Below, in pieces: positions 44,858 through 55,200 of a stretch of DNA of 64,000 nucleotides (the stretch's first letter is position 1; every line of letters starts with the position of its first letter). Source of the stretch: Hemibagrus wyckioides. Taxonomy: Eukaryota; Chordata; Actinopteri; Siluriformes; Bagridae. Made by a program: the position numbers and the translations under genes. The stretch lies in contig NC_080735.1 of the NCBI RefSeq assembly GCF_019097595.1, positions 18,281,417 to 18,345,416 on the forward strand. The letters are read 5' to 3'. Below the pieces are notes generated by a model. The model did not search any database. It saw only the letters and a list, made by a program, of their open reading frames with translations, and had not been told where the DNA came from.

Positions 44858-45010
44858 ATGAAGAACGCCAGCTGGCTGAGGAAGAACTGGATGTGGGTTG
44901 CGGGAGGATCTTTCCTCGGCCTCCATCTAGCCACGTGGATCATGCAGAAGGCGATGAAGAAGTCGGTCCACAGTGAGCTGCAGCTAAAAGGACACAGAGG
45001 ACAGGACTGA
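44858..45010 (+). CDS. 50-residue single-pass membrane protein (ORF B)
   Basis: The exon starts at 44822 after CTCCTGCAG. The first ATG (AGGATGA, A at -3) opens MKNASWLRKNWMWVAGGSFL, then GLHLATWIMQKAMKK, and stops at TGA 45008. A basic/aromatic N-terminus precedes one hydrophobic helix (about residues 11-29) and a basic, polar tail. The core G-S-x-L-G-x-H is shared with ORF A (GSGLGFIH versus GSFLGLHL), so the two may be related. The frame is open back to the acceptor, so a spliced N-terminal extension is possible. Confidence 0.55.
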   Translation: MKNASWLRKNWMWVAGGSFLGLHLATWIMQKAMKKSVHSELQLKGHRGQD

Positions 45011-45066
45011 TAGCCAGATATGACTGATGGATGTTTTAATCCACCGCTGCGCTTCATCTGACTCTG

Positions 45067-47290
45067 TGATGAATGAGTGATGAATGTGTGATGATATTCT
45101 GATGAGTGATGATATTGTGATGAATGAGTGATGATATTGTGATGAATGAGTGATGATATTGTGATGAATGTGTGATGATATTGTGATGAATGAGTGATGA
45201 TATTGTGATATAATGAGTGATATTGTGATGAATGAGTGAATGTGTGATATTGTGATGAATGAGTGATGAATGTGTGATGATATTGTGATGAATGTGTGAT
45301 GATATTGTGATGAATGTGTGATGAATGTGTGATATTGTGGTGATATTGTGATGAATGTGTGATGATGCTGTGATGAATGAGTGATGATATTGTGATGAAT
45401 GTGTGATGAATGAGTGATGAATGTGTGATATTGTGGTGATATTGTGATGAATGAGTGATATTGTGATGAATGTGTGATATTGTGATGATATTGTGATGAA
45501 TGAGTGATGATATTGTGATGAATGAGTGATGAATGTGTGATATTGTGATGAATGAGTGATGATATTGTGATGAATGAGTGATGATATTGTGATGAATGAG
45601 TGATGATATTGTGATGAATGAGTGATGAATGTGATTATATTGTGATGAATGAGTGATGATATTGTGATGAATGTGTGATGAATGAGTGATGAATGTGTGA
45701 TATTGTGGTGATATTGTGATGAATGAGTGATATTGTGATGAATGTGTGATATTGTGATGATATTGTGATGAATGAGTGATGATATTGTGATGAATGAGTG
45801 ATGAATGTGTGATATTGTGATGAATGAGTGATGATATTGTGATGAATGAGTGATGAATGTGATATTGTGATGAATGAGTGATGATATTGTGATGAATGAG
45901 TGATGAATGTGTGATATTGTGATGAATGTGATGATATTGTGATGAATGAGTGATGATATTGTGATGAATGTGTGATGAATGAGTGATGAATGTGTGATAT
46001 TGTGGTGATATTGTGATGAATGAGTGATATTGTGATGAATGTGTGATATTGTGGTGATATTGTGATGAATGTGTGATGAATGTGATGATATTGTGATGAA
46101 TGTGTGATGAATGTGTGATATTGTGATGAATGTGATATTGTGATGAATGTGTGATGAATGTGTGATATTGTGATGAATGTGATGAATGTGTGATGAATGT
46201 GTGATATTGTGATGAATGTGTGATGAATGTGTGATATTGTGATGAATGTGATATTGTGATGAATGTGTGATGAATGTGTGATATTGTGATGAATGTGATG
46301 AATGTGTGATGAATGTGATGATATTGTGATGAATGTGTGATGAATGTGTGATATTGTGATGAATGTGATGATATTGTGATGAATGTGTGATGAATGTGAT
46401 GAATGAGTGATATTGTGATGAATGTGGTGATATTGTGATGAATGTGTGATGAATGAGTGATGATATTGTGATGAATGTGATGAATGTGTGATGATATTGT
46501 GATGAATGAGTGATGAATGTGTGATGATGCTGTGATGAATGAGTGATATTGTGATGAATGAGTGATGAATGTGTGATGAATGAGTGATGATATTGTGATG
46601 AATGAGTGATAAATGTGTGATGATGCTGTGATGAATGTGTGATGATGCTGTGATGAATGAGTGATGAATGTGTGATGATGCTGTGATGAATGAGTGATGA
46701 ATGTGTGATGATGCTGTGATGAATGAGTGATGAATGTGTGATGATGCTGTGATGAATGAGTGATATTGTGATGAATGAGTGATGAATGTGTGATGAATGA
46801 GTGATGATATTGTGATGAATGAGTGATAAATGTGTGATGATGCTGTGATGAATGTGTGATGATGCTGTGATGAATGAGTGATGAATGTGTGATGATGCTG
46901 TGATGAATGAGTGATGAATGTGTGATGATGCTGTGATGAATGAGTGATATTGTGATGAATGAGTGATGAATGTGTGATGAATGAGTGATGATATTGTGAT
47001 GAATGAGTGATATTGTGATGAATGTGTGATGAATGAGTGGTGATATTGTGATGAATGAGTGATGAATGAGTGATATTGTGATGAATGAGTGATGAATGAG
47101 TGATGAATGAGTGATATTGTGATGAATGAGTGATGAATGAGTGATATTGTGATGAATGTGTGATGAATGAGTGATATTGTGATGAATGTGTGATGAATGA
47201 GTGATGAATGAGTGGTGATATTGTGATGAATGAGTGATGAATGTGTGATGAATGAGTGATGAATGAGTGATATTGTGATGAATGTGTGAT
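45067..47290. repeat. 2.2 kb 'gatgaatgagtgatgatattgt' minisatellite
   Basis: Built from interchangeable blocks GATGAATGAGT, GATGAATGTGT, GATGATATTGT and GATGATGCTGT. Longer higher-order copies are visible: the segment around 46541-46760 is repeated almost identically around 46757-46975. It begins about 56 nt after the stop of ORF B. Confidence 0.97.
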
Positions 47291-47411
47291 TAGTTCAAGA
47301 TCACAAAGGAATTAGATTTTAAAAATTTTATTTTGTAATCATAAACAGTAATGTGTGTGAAAGATAAAAATATGAAATGAATCTGTAGCATTTGTGTTGA
47401 TTTCTATTACA

Positions 47412-47417
47412 AATAAA
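47412..47417 (+). terminator. Candidate poly(A) signal for the small gene
   Basis: AATAAA, the first clear one on the + strand after ORF B and after the minisatellite. If used, the whole 2.2 kb repeat would be in the 3' UTR. Confidence 0.35.
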
Positions 47418-47569
47418 ACAAGCCGATAATACACCTGCTAATGTAACAGATTCAGAGGCCACACCCCCTACACTGTAACAGATTCAGAGGCCACACCCCA
47501 TACACTGTAACAGATTCAGAGGCCACACCCCCTACACTGTAACAGATTCAGCGGCCACACCCCCTACAC

Positions 47570-48690
47570 CAGGGCTGGGCAATTAATTTCTACAGGGGGC
47601 CACAACAAATATGAACTGTGTTGGAGGGCCGAACCAATGATAACTTGAACTTCTGCTCAATATTAATTTTCTCCCATTCTAAAAAGTAATATATGATATA
47701 TTTTGATTAGCTGCTACTGGTAATCAGAAGAATAAGGATATTCTGTAAATATTTATGTAAATTTATGAATTGTTGTGTAGGTCAAAGAGGAAAATAATCC
47801 TGTAGAAGTAATAAACAGTTTAAAACAAAAACAATCACTGCATCACCGTTTCATTTTATTTTTAACTCGTTAATCTTCACAAATACTGAAAAGATGTTTT
47901 GCATTATGTTAGAGATAAGCAACTGCTCAGCTTCATTCAGATCGCAGCTCTCATCCAGAGCCAGTGAAAAATGGTCAAAGTTGACCGCTCTGTTCCTCAG
48001 CTGAAGCTCCAGATTTCTGGCGATGTCCTCAGCTCTTCTCATTACAGTGCGACGGGAGAGGGACACGTTCTCAGATCCTCCCTTTCTCTCTGGCCATATC
48101 GGGGCAGCAGAGTCCACCACACACTCTTTAATAAACTCTCCAGCAGAAAACGCTTTACTTTTCTAGTGATTTTGTGAGATATGACAGAACTTGTCTTGAC
48201 AGCTGCATCTCTGGGTGTGTGAAGTTCTGTAAAAAGTCGGGTTTGCAGCGTGGCTAGCATAGCCTCCGACTCCTCTGCGCGCTCTTCATCAGACAAGTTC
48301 TTGTATTTCTCCTCGTGTTTGGTCACGTAGTGGCGATTCAGATTGTAATCTTTGAACACATCGACCTGTGTACCACAAACTAAGCACACGGCTTTACCTT
48401 CGATTTCTGTAAATAAATATTTTGCAGTCCATGTCTTGTTGAAAACGCGGCATTTGGAATCAACTTTTCTTTTTTTAACGGGAGCTGACATTTTTAGGGG
48501 TATCTGACCAGCATTAACGTGCAGCATCATCTGTTACTGTTCAGACACACACACACATGTCCATATGGAAATAATAAAACTGCAGGCTTTTCAGAATAAA
48601 AGAAACACAGTTGTATTGCATGCACAGGATAAATTTATGTTTATGACTGACTTAACGCAGGCCGGACAGGGACGCTCCAAGGGCCGGATA
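47570..48690 (-). mobile_element. hAT (Charlie-like) DNA transposon remnant
   Basis: The left end, CAGGGCTGGGCAATTAATTT, is the typical terminal sequence of hAT-Charlie elements, followed by GGGGGCCACA. The right end stops at GGGCCGGATA without the matching terminal repeat, so this end is truncated or replaced. The element lies inside the 32-bp repeat array and carries a broken transposase gene on the - strand. Confidence 0.8.
47855..48530 (-). pseudogene. Broken hAT transposase (BED-type zinc finger, N-terminal part only)
   Basis: The first ORF (48530 down to about 48160) encodes a Lys-rich start, then a BED-like finger (CLVCGTQVDVFKDYNLNRHY with VTKHEEKY, i.e. C-x2-C ... H-x4-H). After a frameshift near 48150-48170 the reading continues in the ORF ending at 47851, with RNLELQLRNRAVNFDHFSLA and LDESCDLNEAEQLLI, typical of the hAT transposase RNase H-like core. 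That is the family from which GTF2IRD2/ZBED-like genes derive. Most of the catalytic core and the C-terminal dimerisation region are missing, so it is not functional. Confidence 0.8.
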
Positions 48691-49110
48691 CAGAGGCCAC
48701 ACCCCCTACACTGTAACAGATTCAGAGGCCACGCCCCCTACACTAACAGATTCAGAGGCCATGGCTCCTACACTGTAACAGATTCAGAGGCCACACCCCA
48801 TACACTATAACAGATTCAGAGGCCACACCCCCTACACTGTAACAGATTCAGAGGCCACACCCCCTACACTGTAACATATTCAGAGGCCACACCTCCTACA
48901 CTGTAACATATTCAGAGGCCAAACTTCCTACACTGTAACAGATTCAGAGGCAACACCCCCTACACTAACAGATTCAGAGGCCACACCTCCTAAACTATAA
49001 CAGATTCAGAGGCCACGCCTCCTACACTGTAACAGATACAGAGGCCACACCTCCTATACTGTAAGACATTCAGAGGCCACACCTCCTACACTATAATAGA
49101 TTCAGAGGTC

Positions 49111-49623
49111 ATGTCTCCTTGTGAAGTGGGTGTGGCCAAGGTTAGGAAGTAACCAGGTGTCAAGTATCTTTTTACACATAATTATACATTAAACAAATTA
49201 AGAAGGAATAAAATAAATGAATGTGTCAGTCTAGTGTCTGCCATCTCAACATTTTTGGGAAGCAAGAAATAATAATCTCTATTTTGTGCCACACGTTTCC
49301 TACAAAACATGCAGCTCAAAGATTCACGATGAAGTAAAGATCATCTGGGCAGTGATATTAATAAAATACAAATTATTAAAAAAAAACATAAGACTAGAAA
49401 ATAAGAGGAAATAAAAAAAATGAAGTTACAGATGTACAGAATTCATCAGAATTAATATCAGATTAATACAAAATCACATCTGATCCTCTAAAATCTGATC
49501 TATAAAAATATCTGTTAAAAACTCACAGGTCATGATTGTGATCCAGAAATGTCCAGTTTCTGGTGATACACACGCACACACACACACACGCACCTCACAC
49601 CTCAGCGTCTCCCACTACTGCTG
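49111..49623 (-). other. Probable srd5a2 3' UTR/downstream sequence
   Basis: A/T-rich sequence after the stop of srd5a2 (reading leftwards). I did not find a convincing - strand AATAAA. A short CA/CG-rich run lies at about 49568-49590. Confidence 0.4.
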
Positions 49624-49690
49624 TTAGAGGATGAATGGAATCACAGCCTTCCTCGATTTGGGGTAATTGTCGAACTTCTCCAGGTAGAAC
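49624..49690 (-). CDS. srd5a2: srd5a2-like last exon (exon 5)
   Basis: 67 nt reading from 49690 to the TAA at 49624-49626. It encodes FYLEKFDNYPKSRKAVIPFI plus a final Leu, the conserved C-terminus of steroid 5-alpha-reductase 2 (human ...KMFEDYPKSRKALIPFIF). The acceptor CTCTCTGTAG lies at 49691-49700, formed by the first copy of the 43-bp minisatellite. Confidence 0.93.
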
Positions 49691-51618
49691 CTACAGAGAG
49701 GTGATGAGGAACACTGTATCAGATCACACTAACACACAGAGAGGTGATGAGGAACACTGTATCAGATCACACTAACACACTGAGAGGTGATGAGGAACAC
49801 TGTATCAGATCACACTAACACACTGAGAGGTGATGAGGAACACTGTATCAGATCACACTAACACACAGAGAGGTGATGAGGAACACTGTATCAGATCACA
49901 CTAACACACAGAGAGGTGATGAGGAACACTGTATCAGATCACACTAACACACTGAGAGGTGATGAGGAACACTGTATCAGATCACACTAACACACTGAGA
50001 GATGATGAGGAACACTGTATCAGATCACACTAACACACTGAGAGGTGATGAGGAACACTGTATCAGATCACACTAACACACTGAGAGGTGATGAGGAACA
50101 CTGTATCAGATCACACTAACACACTGAGAGGTGATGAGGAACACTGTATCAGATCACACTAACACACAGAGAGGTGATGAGGAACACTGTATCAGATCAC
50201 ACTAACACACTGAGAGGTGATGAGGAACACTGTATCAGATCACACTAACACACTGAGAGATGATGAGGAACACTGTATCAGATCACACTAACACACTGAG
50301 AGGTGATGAGGAACACTGTATCAGATCACACTAACACACTGAGAGGTGATGAGGAACACTGTATCAGATCACACTAACACACAGAGAGGTGATGAGGAAC
50401 ACTGTATCAGATCACACTAACACACAGAGAGGTGATGAGGAACACTGTATCAGATCACACTAACACACAGAGAGGTGATGAGGAACACTGTATCAGATCA
50501 CACTAACACACAGAGAGGTGATGAGGAACACTGTATCAGATCACACTAACACACTGAGAGGTGATGAGGAACACTGTATCAGATCACACTAACACACTGA
50601 GAGGTGATGAGGAACACTGTATCAGATCACACTAACACACCGAGAGGTGATGAGGAACACTGTATCAGATCACACTAACACACAGAGAGGTGATGAGGAA
50701 CACTGTATCAGATCACACTAACACACAGAGAGGTGATGAGGAACACTGTATCAGATCACACTAACACACTGAGAGGTGATGAGGAACACTGTATCAGATC
50801 ACACTAACACACAGAGAGGTGATGAGGAACACTGTATCAGATCACACTAACACACAGAGAGGTGATGAGGAACACTGTATCAGATCACACTAACACACTG
50901 AGAGGTGATGAGGAACACTGTATCAGATCACACTAACACACCGAGAGGTGATGAGGAACACTGTATCAGATCACACTAACACACCGAGAGGTGATGAGGA
51001 ACACTGTATCAGATCACACTAACACACCGAGAGGTGATGAGGAACACTGTATCAGATCACACTAACACACAGAGAGGTGATGAGGAACACTGTATCAGAT
51101 CACACTAACACACTGAGAGGTGATGAGGAACACTGTATCAGATCACACTAACACACCGAGAGGTGATGAGGAACACTGTATCAGATCACACTAACACACA
51201 GAGAGGTGATGAGGAACACTGTATCAGATCACACTAACACACCGAGAGGTGATGAGGAACACTGTATCAGATCACACTAACACACTGCGAGGTGATGAGG
51301 AACACTGTATCAGATCACACTAACACACAGAGAGGTGATGAGGAACACTGTATCAGATCACACTAACACACTGAGAGGTGATGAGGAACACTGTATCAGA
51401 TCACACTAACACACAGAGAGATGATGAGGAACACTGTATCAGATCACACTAACACACTGAGAGGTGATGAGGAACACTGTATCAGATCACACTAACACAC
51501 TGAGAGGTGATGAGGAACACTGTATCAGATCACACTAACACACTGAGAGGTGATGAGGAACACTGTATCAGATCACACTAACACACAGAGAGGTGATGAG
51601 GAACACTGTATCAGATCA
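49691..51618. repeat. 43-bp minisatellite filling the last srd5a2 intron
   Basis: 45 copies of a 43-nt unit (GAGAGGTGATGAGGAACACT, then GTATCAGATCACACTAACACACA). The first and last GTGATG are at 49701 and 51593, exactly 44 x 43 nt apart, so there is no net indel. Units differ mainly at one base (CAGAGAGG, CTGAGAGG or CCGAGAGG). Confidence 0.98.
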
Positions 51619-51835
51619 TCTATCTATCTATGCTGACTTCCTACTGTATTGTTATTGTTTTCTTTCACTATTCCTTTCTTCCTCTTCTCCACTGGTTACT
51701 GTCAGACTCCACCCCCTAAATGGTTAATGTTTCAAACTCCTCCCCCTTCACTGGTTACTGTATAAGACTCCTCCCCCTCTATTGTTTAATGTGTCAGACT
51801 CCTCCCCCTCCCCCTCCCTCGAACCCGTACTGTAC
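51619..51835 (-). other. srd5a2: Unique 5' part of the last srd5a2 intron
   Basis: 217 nt between the minisatellite and exon 4, with repeated 'ctcctccccct' motifs (51713-51815). On the srd5a2 strand it starts with the donor GTACAG. Confidence 0.85.
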
Positions 51836-51986
51836 CTGTGGTGGTGATAAGCCCGGGGTCCGATGGAGCAGATGGTGAAGAACGCGAAGGAAAATGAGGG
51901 CAGAGACCAAGCAGCAGCGGCGTAACCACACCACTCTAATATCTCACCGAAAAAGTTAGCACCAGACACCCACTCGAACATTCCTC
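51836..51986 (-). CDS. srd5a2: srd5a2-like exon 4
   Basis: 151 nt, the size of human SRD5A2 exon 4 as I recall it. Acceptor TTGTTCTCAG, donor AG|GTACAG. It encodes GGMFEWVSGANFFGEILEWC, GYAAAAWSLPSFSFAFFTIC and SIGPRAYHHHR, close to human SRD5A2 (GGMFTYVSGANFLGEIIEW). The enzyme is an NADPH-dependent ER membrane protein that reduces the 4,5 double bond of testosterone and related 3-oxo-4-ene steroids. HHHR rather than KEHHE favours type 2 over type 1. Confidence 0.95.
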
Positions 51987-52063
51987 CTGAGAACAAACAC
52001 ACACACCATGTGAAAATTTACACATGATTTAATTACTCTGTGTGTGTGTGTGTGTGTAGTTAC
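51987..52063 (-). other. srd5a2: srd5a2 intron 3
   Basis: 77-nt intron with a CA/TG run. On the - strand: donor GTAACT, acceptor TTCTCAG. Confidence 0.9.
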
Positions 52064-52165
52064 CCTCAGGGATTTTGTAAGTGATCTCTCCCGGCTTTCT
52101 GAGGTTCCTCAGGATGTGATCGCTGTGGATGTTGATGGCCATTCCTGAGAAGAACAATAACAGAC
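52064..52165 (-). CDS. srd5a2: srd5a2-like exon 3
   Basis: 102 nt, equal to human SRD5A2 exon 3 as I recall. Acceptor TTTGTGCGCAG, donor GAGG|GTAACT. It encodes LLLFFSGMAINIHSDHILRN, then LRKPGEITYKIPEG, the conserved GMxINIHSDxILRxLRKPGE block. Exons 1-2 are not in the window. Confidence 0.95.
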
Positions 52166-52224
52166 CTGCGCACAAACACATAACTGCATCAATAATAAAT
52201 CTCTCATCCTTCATTTCATCAGAC

Positions 52225-55200
52225 GGGTGATTCTCACGAAACCACTGAAACACCACGGCACTTAATGATTTTAAATATAAAATGTGTAATTTAGTAATAT
52301 AAAAAAGCATCAGAATAAAGACAGTACTGTTCTCTACCTTGCACTTTGTGTAATTTCAACACGTGAATGAATTATTTTTCTATTTTACTGCATTTCCTGC
52401 TGAAATTCTCTAAATGTTGATATTTTGCTTTATGATTTGTTTCATTGTAGCCAGTCAGCAAGTGAGAAAAAAAAAAAAACTTTAGCAAAGGTCAGGGAAA
52501 AATTCTACAGAAACCCAGAACTGCTGGAGGAGTACAGAAGGAGGGAGGGAGAGAGAGAGATTAATTAATTACAATAATTAATTAAATAAAGACTTTGGTG
52601 CTGGACTGAGTGTACTGTTCATACTGTGTTTAATGTAATGCTTTCTTTCCGCTTCCAGGAATCAAAAACAAAAACAACTAGTACACAAGTCTCAGTATAA
52701 ATCTCAGACTAGTATACAAGTCTCAGTATAAATCTCAGACTAGTACACAAGTCTCTGTATAAATCTCAGACTAGTACAGAAGTCTCTGTATAAATCTCAG
52801 ACTAGTACAGAAGTCTCAGTATAAATCTCAGACTAGTACAGAAGTCTCTGTATAAATCTCAGACTAGTATACAAGTCTCAGTATAAATCTCAGACTAGTA
52901 CAGAAGTCTCTGTATAAATCTCAGACTAGTACAGAAGTCTCTGTATAAATCTCAGACTAGTACAGAAGTCTCTGTATAAATCTCAGACTAGTACAGAAGT
53001 CTCTGTATAAATCTCAGACTAGTATACAAGTCTCAGTATAAATCTCAGACTAGTACAGAAGTCTCTGTATAAATCTCAGACTAGTACAGAAGTCTCAGTA
53101 TAAATCTCAGACTAGTACAGAAGTCTCTGTATAAATCTCAGACTAGTATACAAGTCTCAGTATAAATCTCAGACTAGTACAGAAGTCTCTGTATAAATCT
53201 CAGACTAGTACAGAAGTCTCAGTATAAATCTCAGACTAGTACAGAAGTCTCTGTATAAATCTCAGACTAGTACAGAAGTCTCAGTATAAATCTCAGACTA
53301 GTATACAAGTCTCAGTATAAATCTCAGACTAGTACAGAAGTCTCAGTATAAATCTCAGACTAGTACAGAAGTCTCAGTATAAATCTCAGACTAGTACAGA
53401 AGTCTCTGTATAAATCTCAGACTAGTACACAAGTCTCAGTATAAATCTCAGACTAGTACAGAAGTCTCAGTATAAATCTCAGACTAGTACAGAAGTCTCA
53501 GTATAAATCTCAGACTAGTACACAAGTCTCAGTATAAATCTCAGACTAGTACACAAGTCTCAGTATAAATCTCAGACTAGTACAGAAGTCTCAGTATAAA
53601 TCTCAGACTAGTACAGAAGTCTCAGTATAAATCTCAGACTAGTACAGAAGTCTCAGTATAAATCTCAGACTAGTATACAAGTCTCTGTATAAATCTCAGA
53701 CTAGTACAGAAGTCTCAGTATAAATCTCAGACTAGTACAGAAGTCTCAGTATAAATCTCAGACTAGTACAGAAGTCTCAGTATAAATCTCAGACTAGTAC
53801 ACAAGTCTCAGTATAAATCTCAGACTAGTACAGAAGTCTCTGTATAAATCTCAGACTAGTACACAAGTCTCAGTATAAATCTCAGACTAGTACACAAGTC
53901 TCAGTATAAATCTCAGACTAGTACAGAAGTCTCTGTATAAATCTCAGACTAGTATACAAGTCTCTGTATAAATCTCAGACTAGTACAGAAGTCTCAGTAT
54001 AAATCTCAGACTAGTACAGAAGTCTCAGTATAAATCTCAGACTAGTACACAAGTCTCAGTATAAATCTCAGACTAGTACAGAAGTCTCTGTATAAATCTC
54101 AGACTAGTATACAAGTCTCTGTATAAATCTCAGACTAGTACAGAAGTCTCAGTATAAATCTCAGACTAGTACAGAAGTCTCAGTATAAATCTCAGACTAG
54201 TACAGAAGTCTCTGTATAAATCTCAGACTAGTACAGAAGTCTCAGTATAAATCTCAGACTAGTACAGAAGTCTCAGTATAAATCTCAGACTAGTACAGAA
54301 GTCTCTGTATAAATCTCAGACTAGTACAGAAGTCTCAGTATAAATCTCAGACTAGTACAGAAGTCTCAGTATAAATCTCAGACTAGTACACAAGTCTCAG
54401 TATAAATCTCAGACTAGTACAGAAGTCTCTGTATAAATCTCAGACTAGTATACAAGTCTCAGTATAAATCTCAGACTAGTACACAAGTCTCAGTATAAAT
54501 CTCAGACTAGTACACAAGTCTCAGTATAAATCTCAGACTAGTACAGAAGTCTCTGTATAAATCTCAGACTAGTATACAAGTCTCTGTATAAATCTCAGAC
54601 TAGTACAGAAGTCTCAGTATAAATCTCAGACTAGTACAGAAGTCTCAGTATAAATCTCAGACTAGTACAGAAGTCTCAGTATAAATCTCAGACTAGTACA
54701 GAAGTCTCTGTATAAATCTCAGACTAGTACACAAGTCTCAGTATAAATCTCAGACTAGTACAGAAGTCTCAGTATAAATCTCAGACTAGTACAGAAGTCT
54801 CAGTATAAATCTCAGACTAGTACACAAGTCTCAGTATAAATCTCAGACTAGTACAGAAGTCTCAGTATAAATCTCAGACTAGTACACAAGTCTCAGTATA
54901 AATCTCAGACTAGTACACAAGTCTCAGTATAAATCTCAGACTAGTACACAAGTCTCAGTATAAATCTCAGACTAGTACAGAAGTCTCTGTATAAATCTCA
55001 GACTAGTATACAAGTCTCTGTATAAATCTCAGACTAGTACAGAAGTCTCAGTATAAATCTCAGACTAGTACAGAAGTCTCAGTATAAATCTCAGACTAGT
55101 ACAGAAGTCTCAGTATAAATCTCAGACTAGTACACAAGTCTCAGTATAAATCTCAGACTAGTACACAAGTCTCAGTATAAATCTCAGACTAGTACACAAG

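Larger units (their letters stand above)
47440..49110. repeat. 32-bp minisatellite (split by a hAT element)
   Basis: Tandem 32-nt units of ACACTGTAACAGATTCAGAG plus GCCACACCCCCT at 47440-47569, continuing at 48690-49110. The 1.1 kb between is a hAT-type transposon remnant. About 4 copies lie left of it and about 13 right. Confidence 0.93.

Noticed and set aside
47855..48530. Functional ZBED/GTF2IRD2-like host gene
   Set aside because: Frameshifted, truncated, lacking most of the catalytic core and located inside a transposon remnant.
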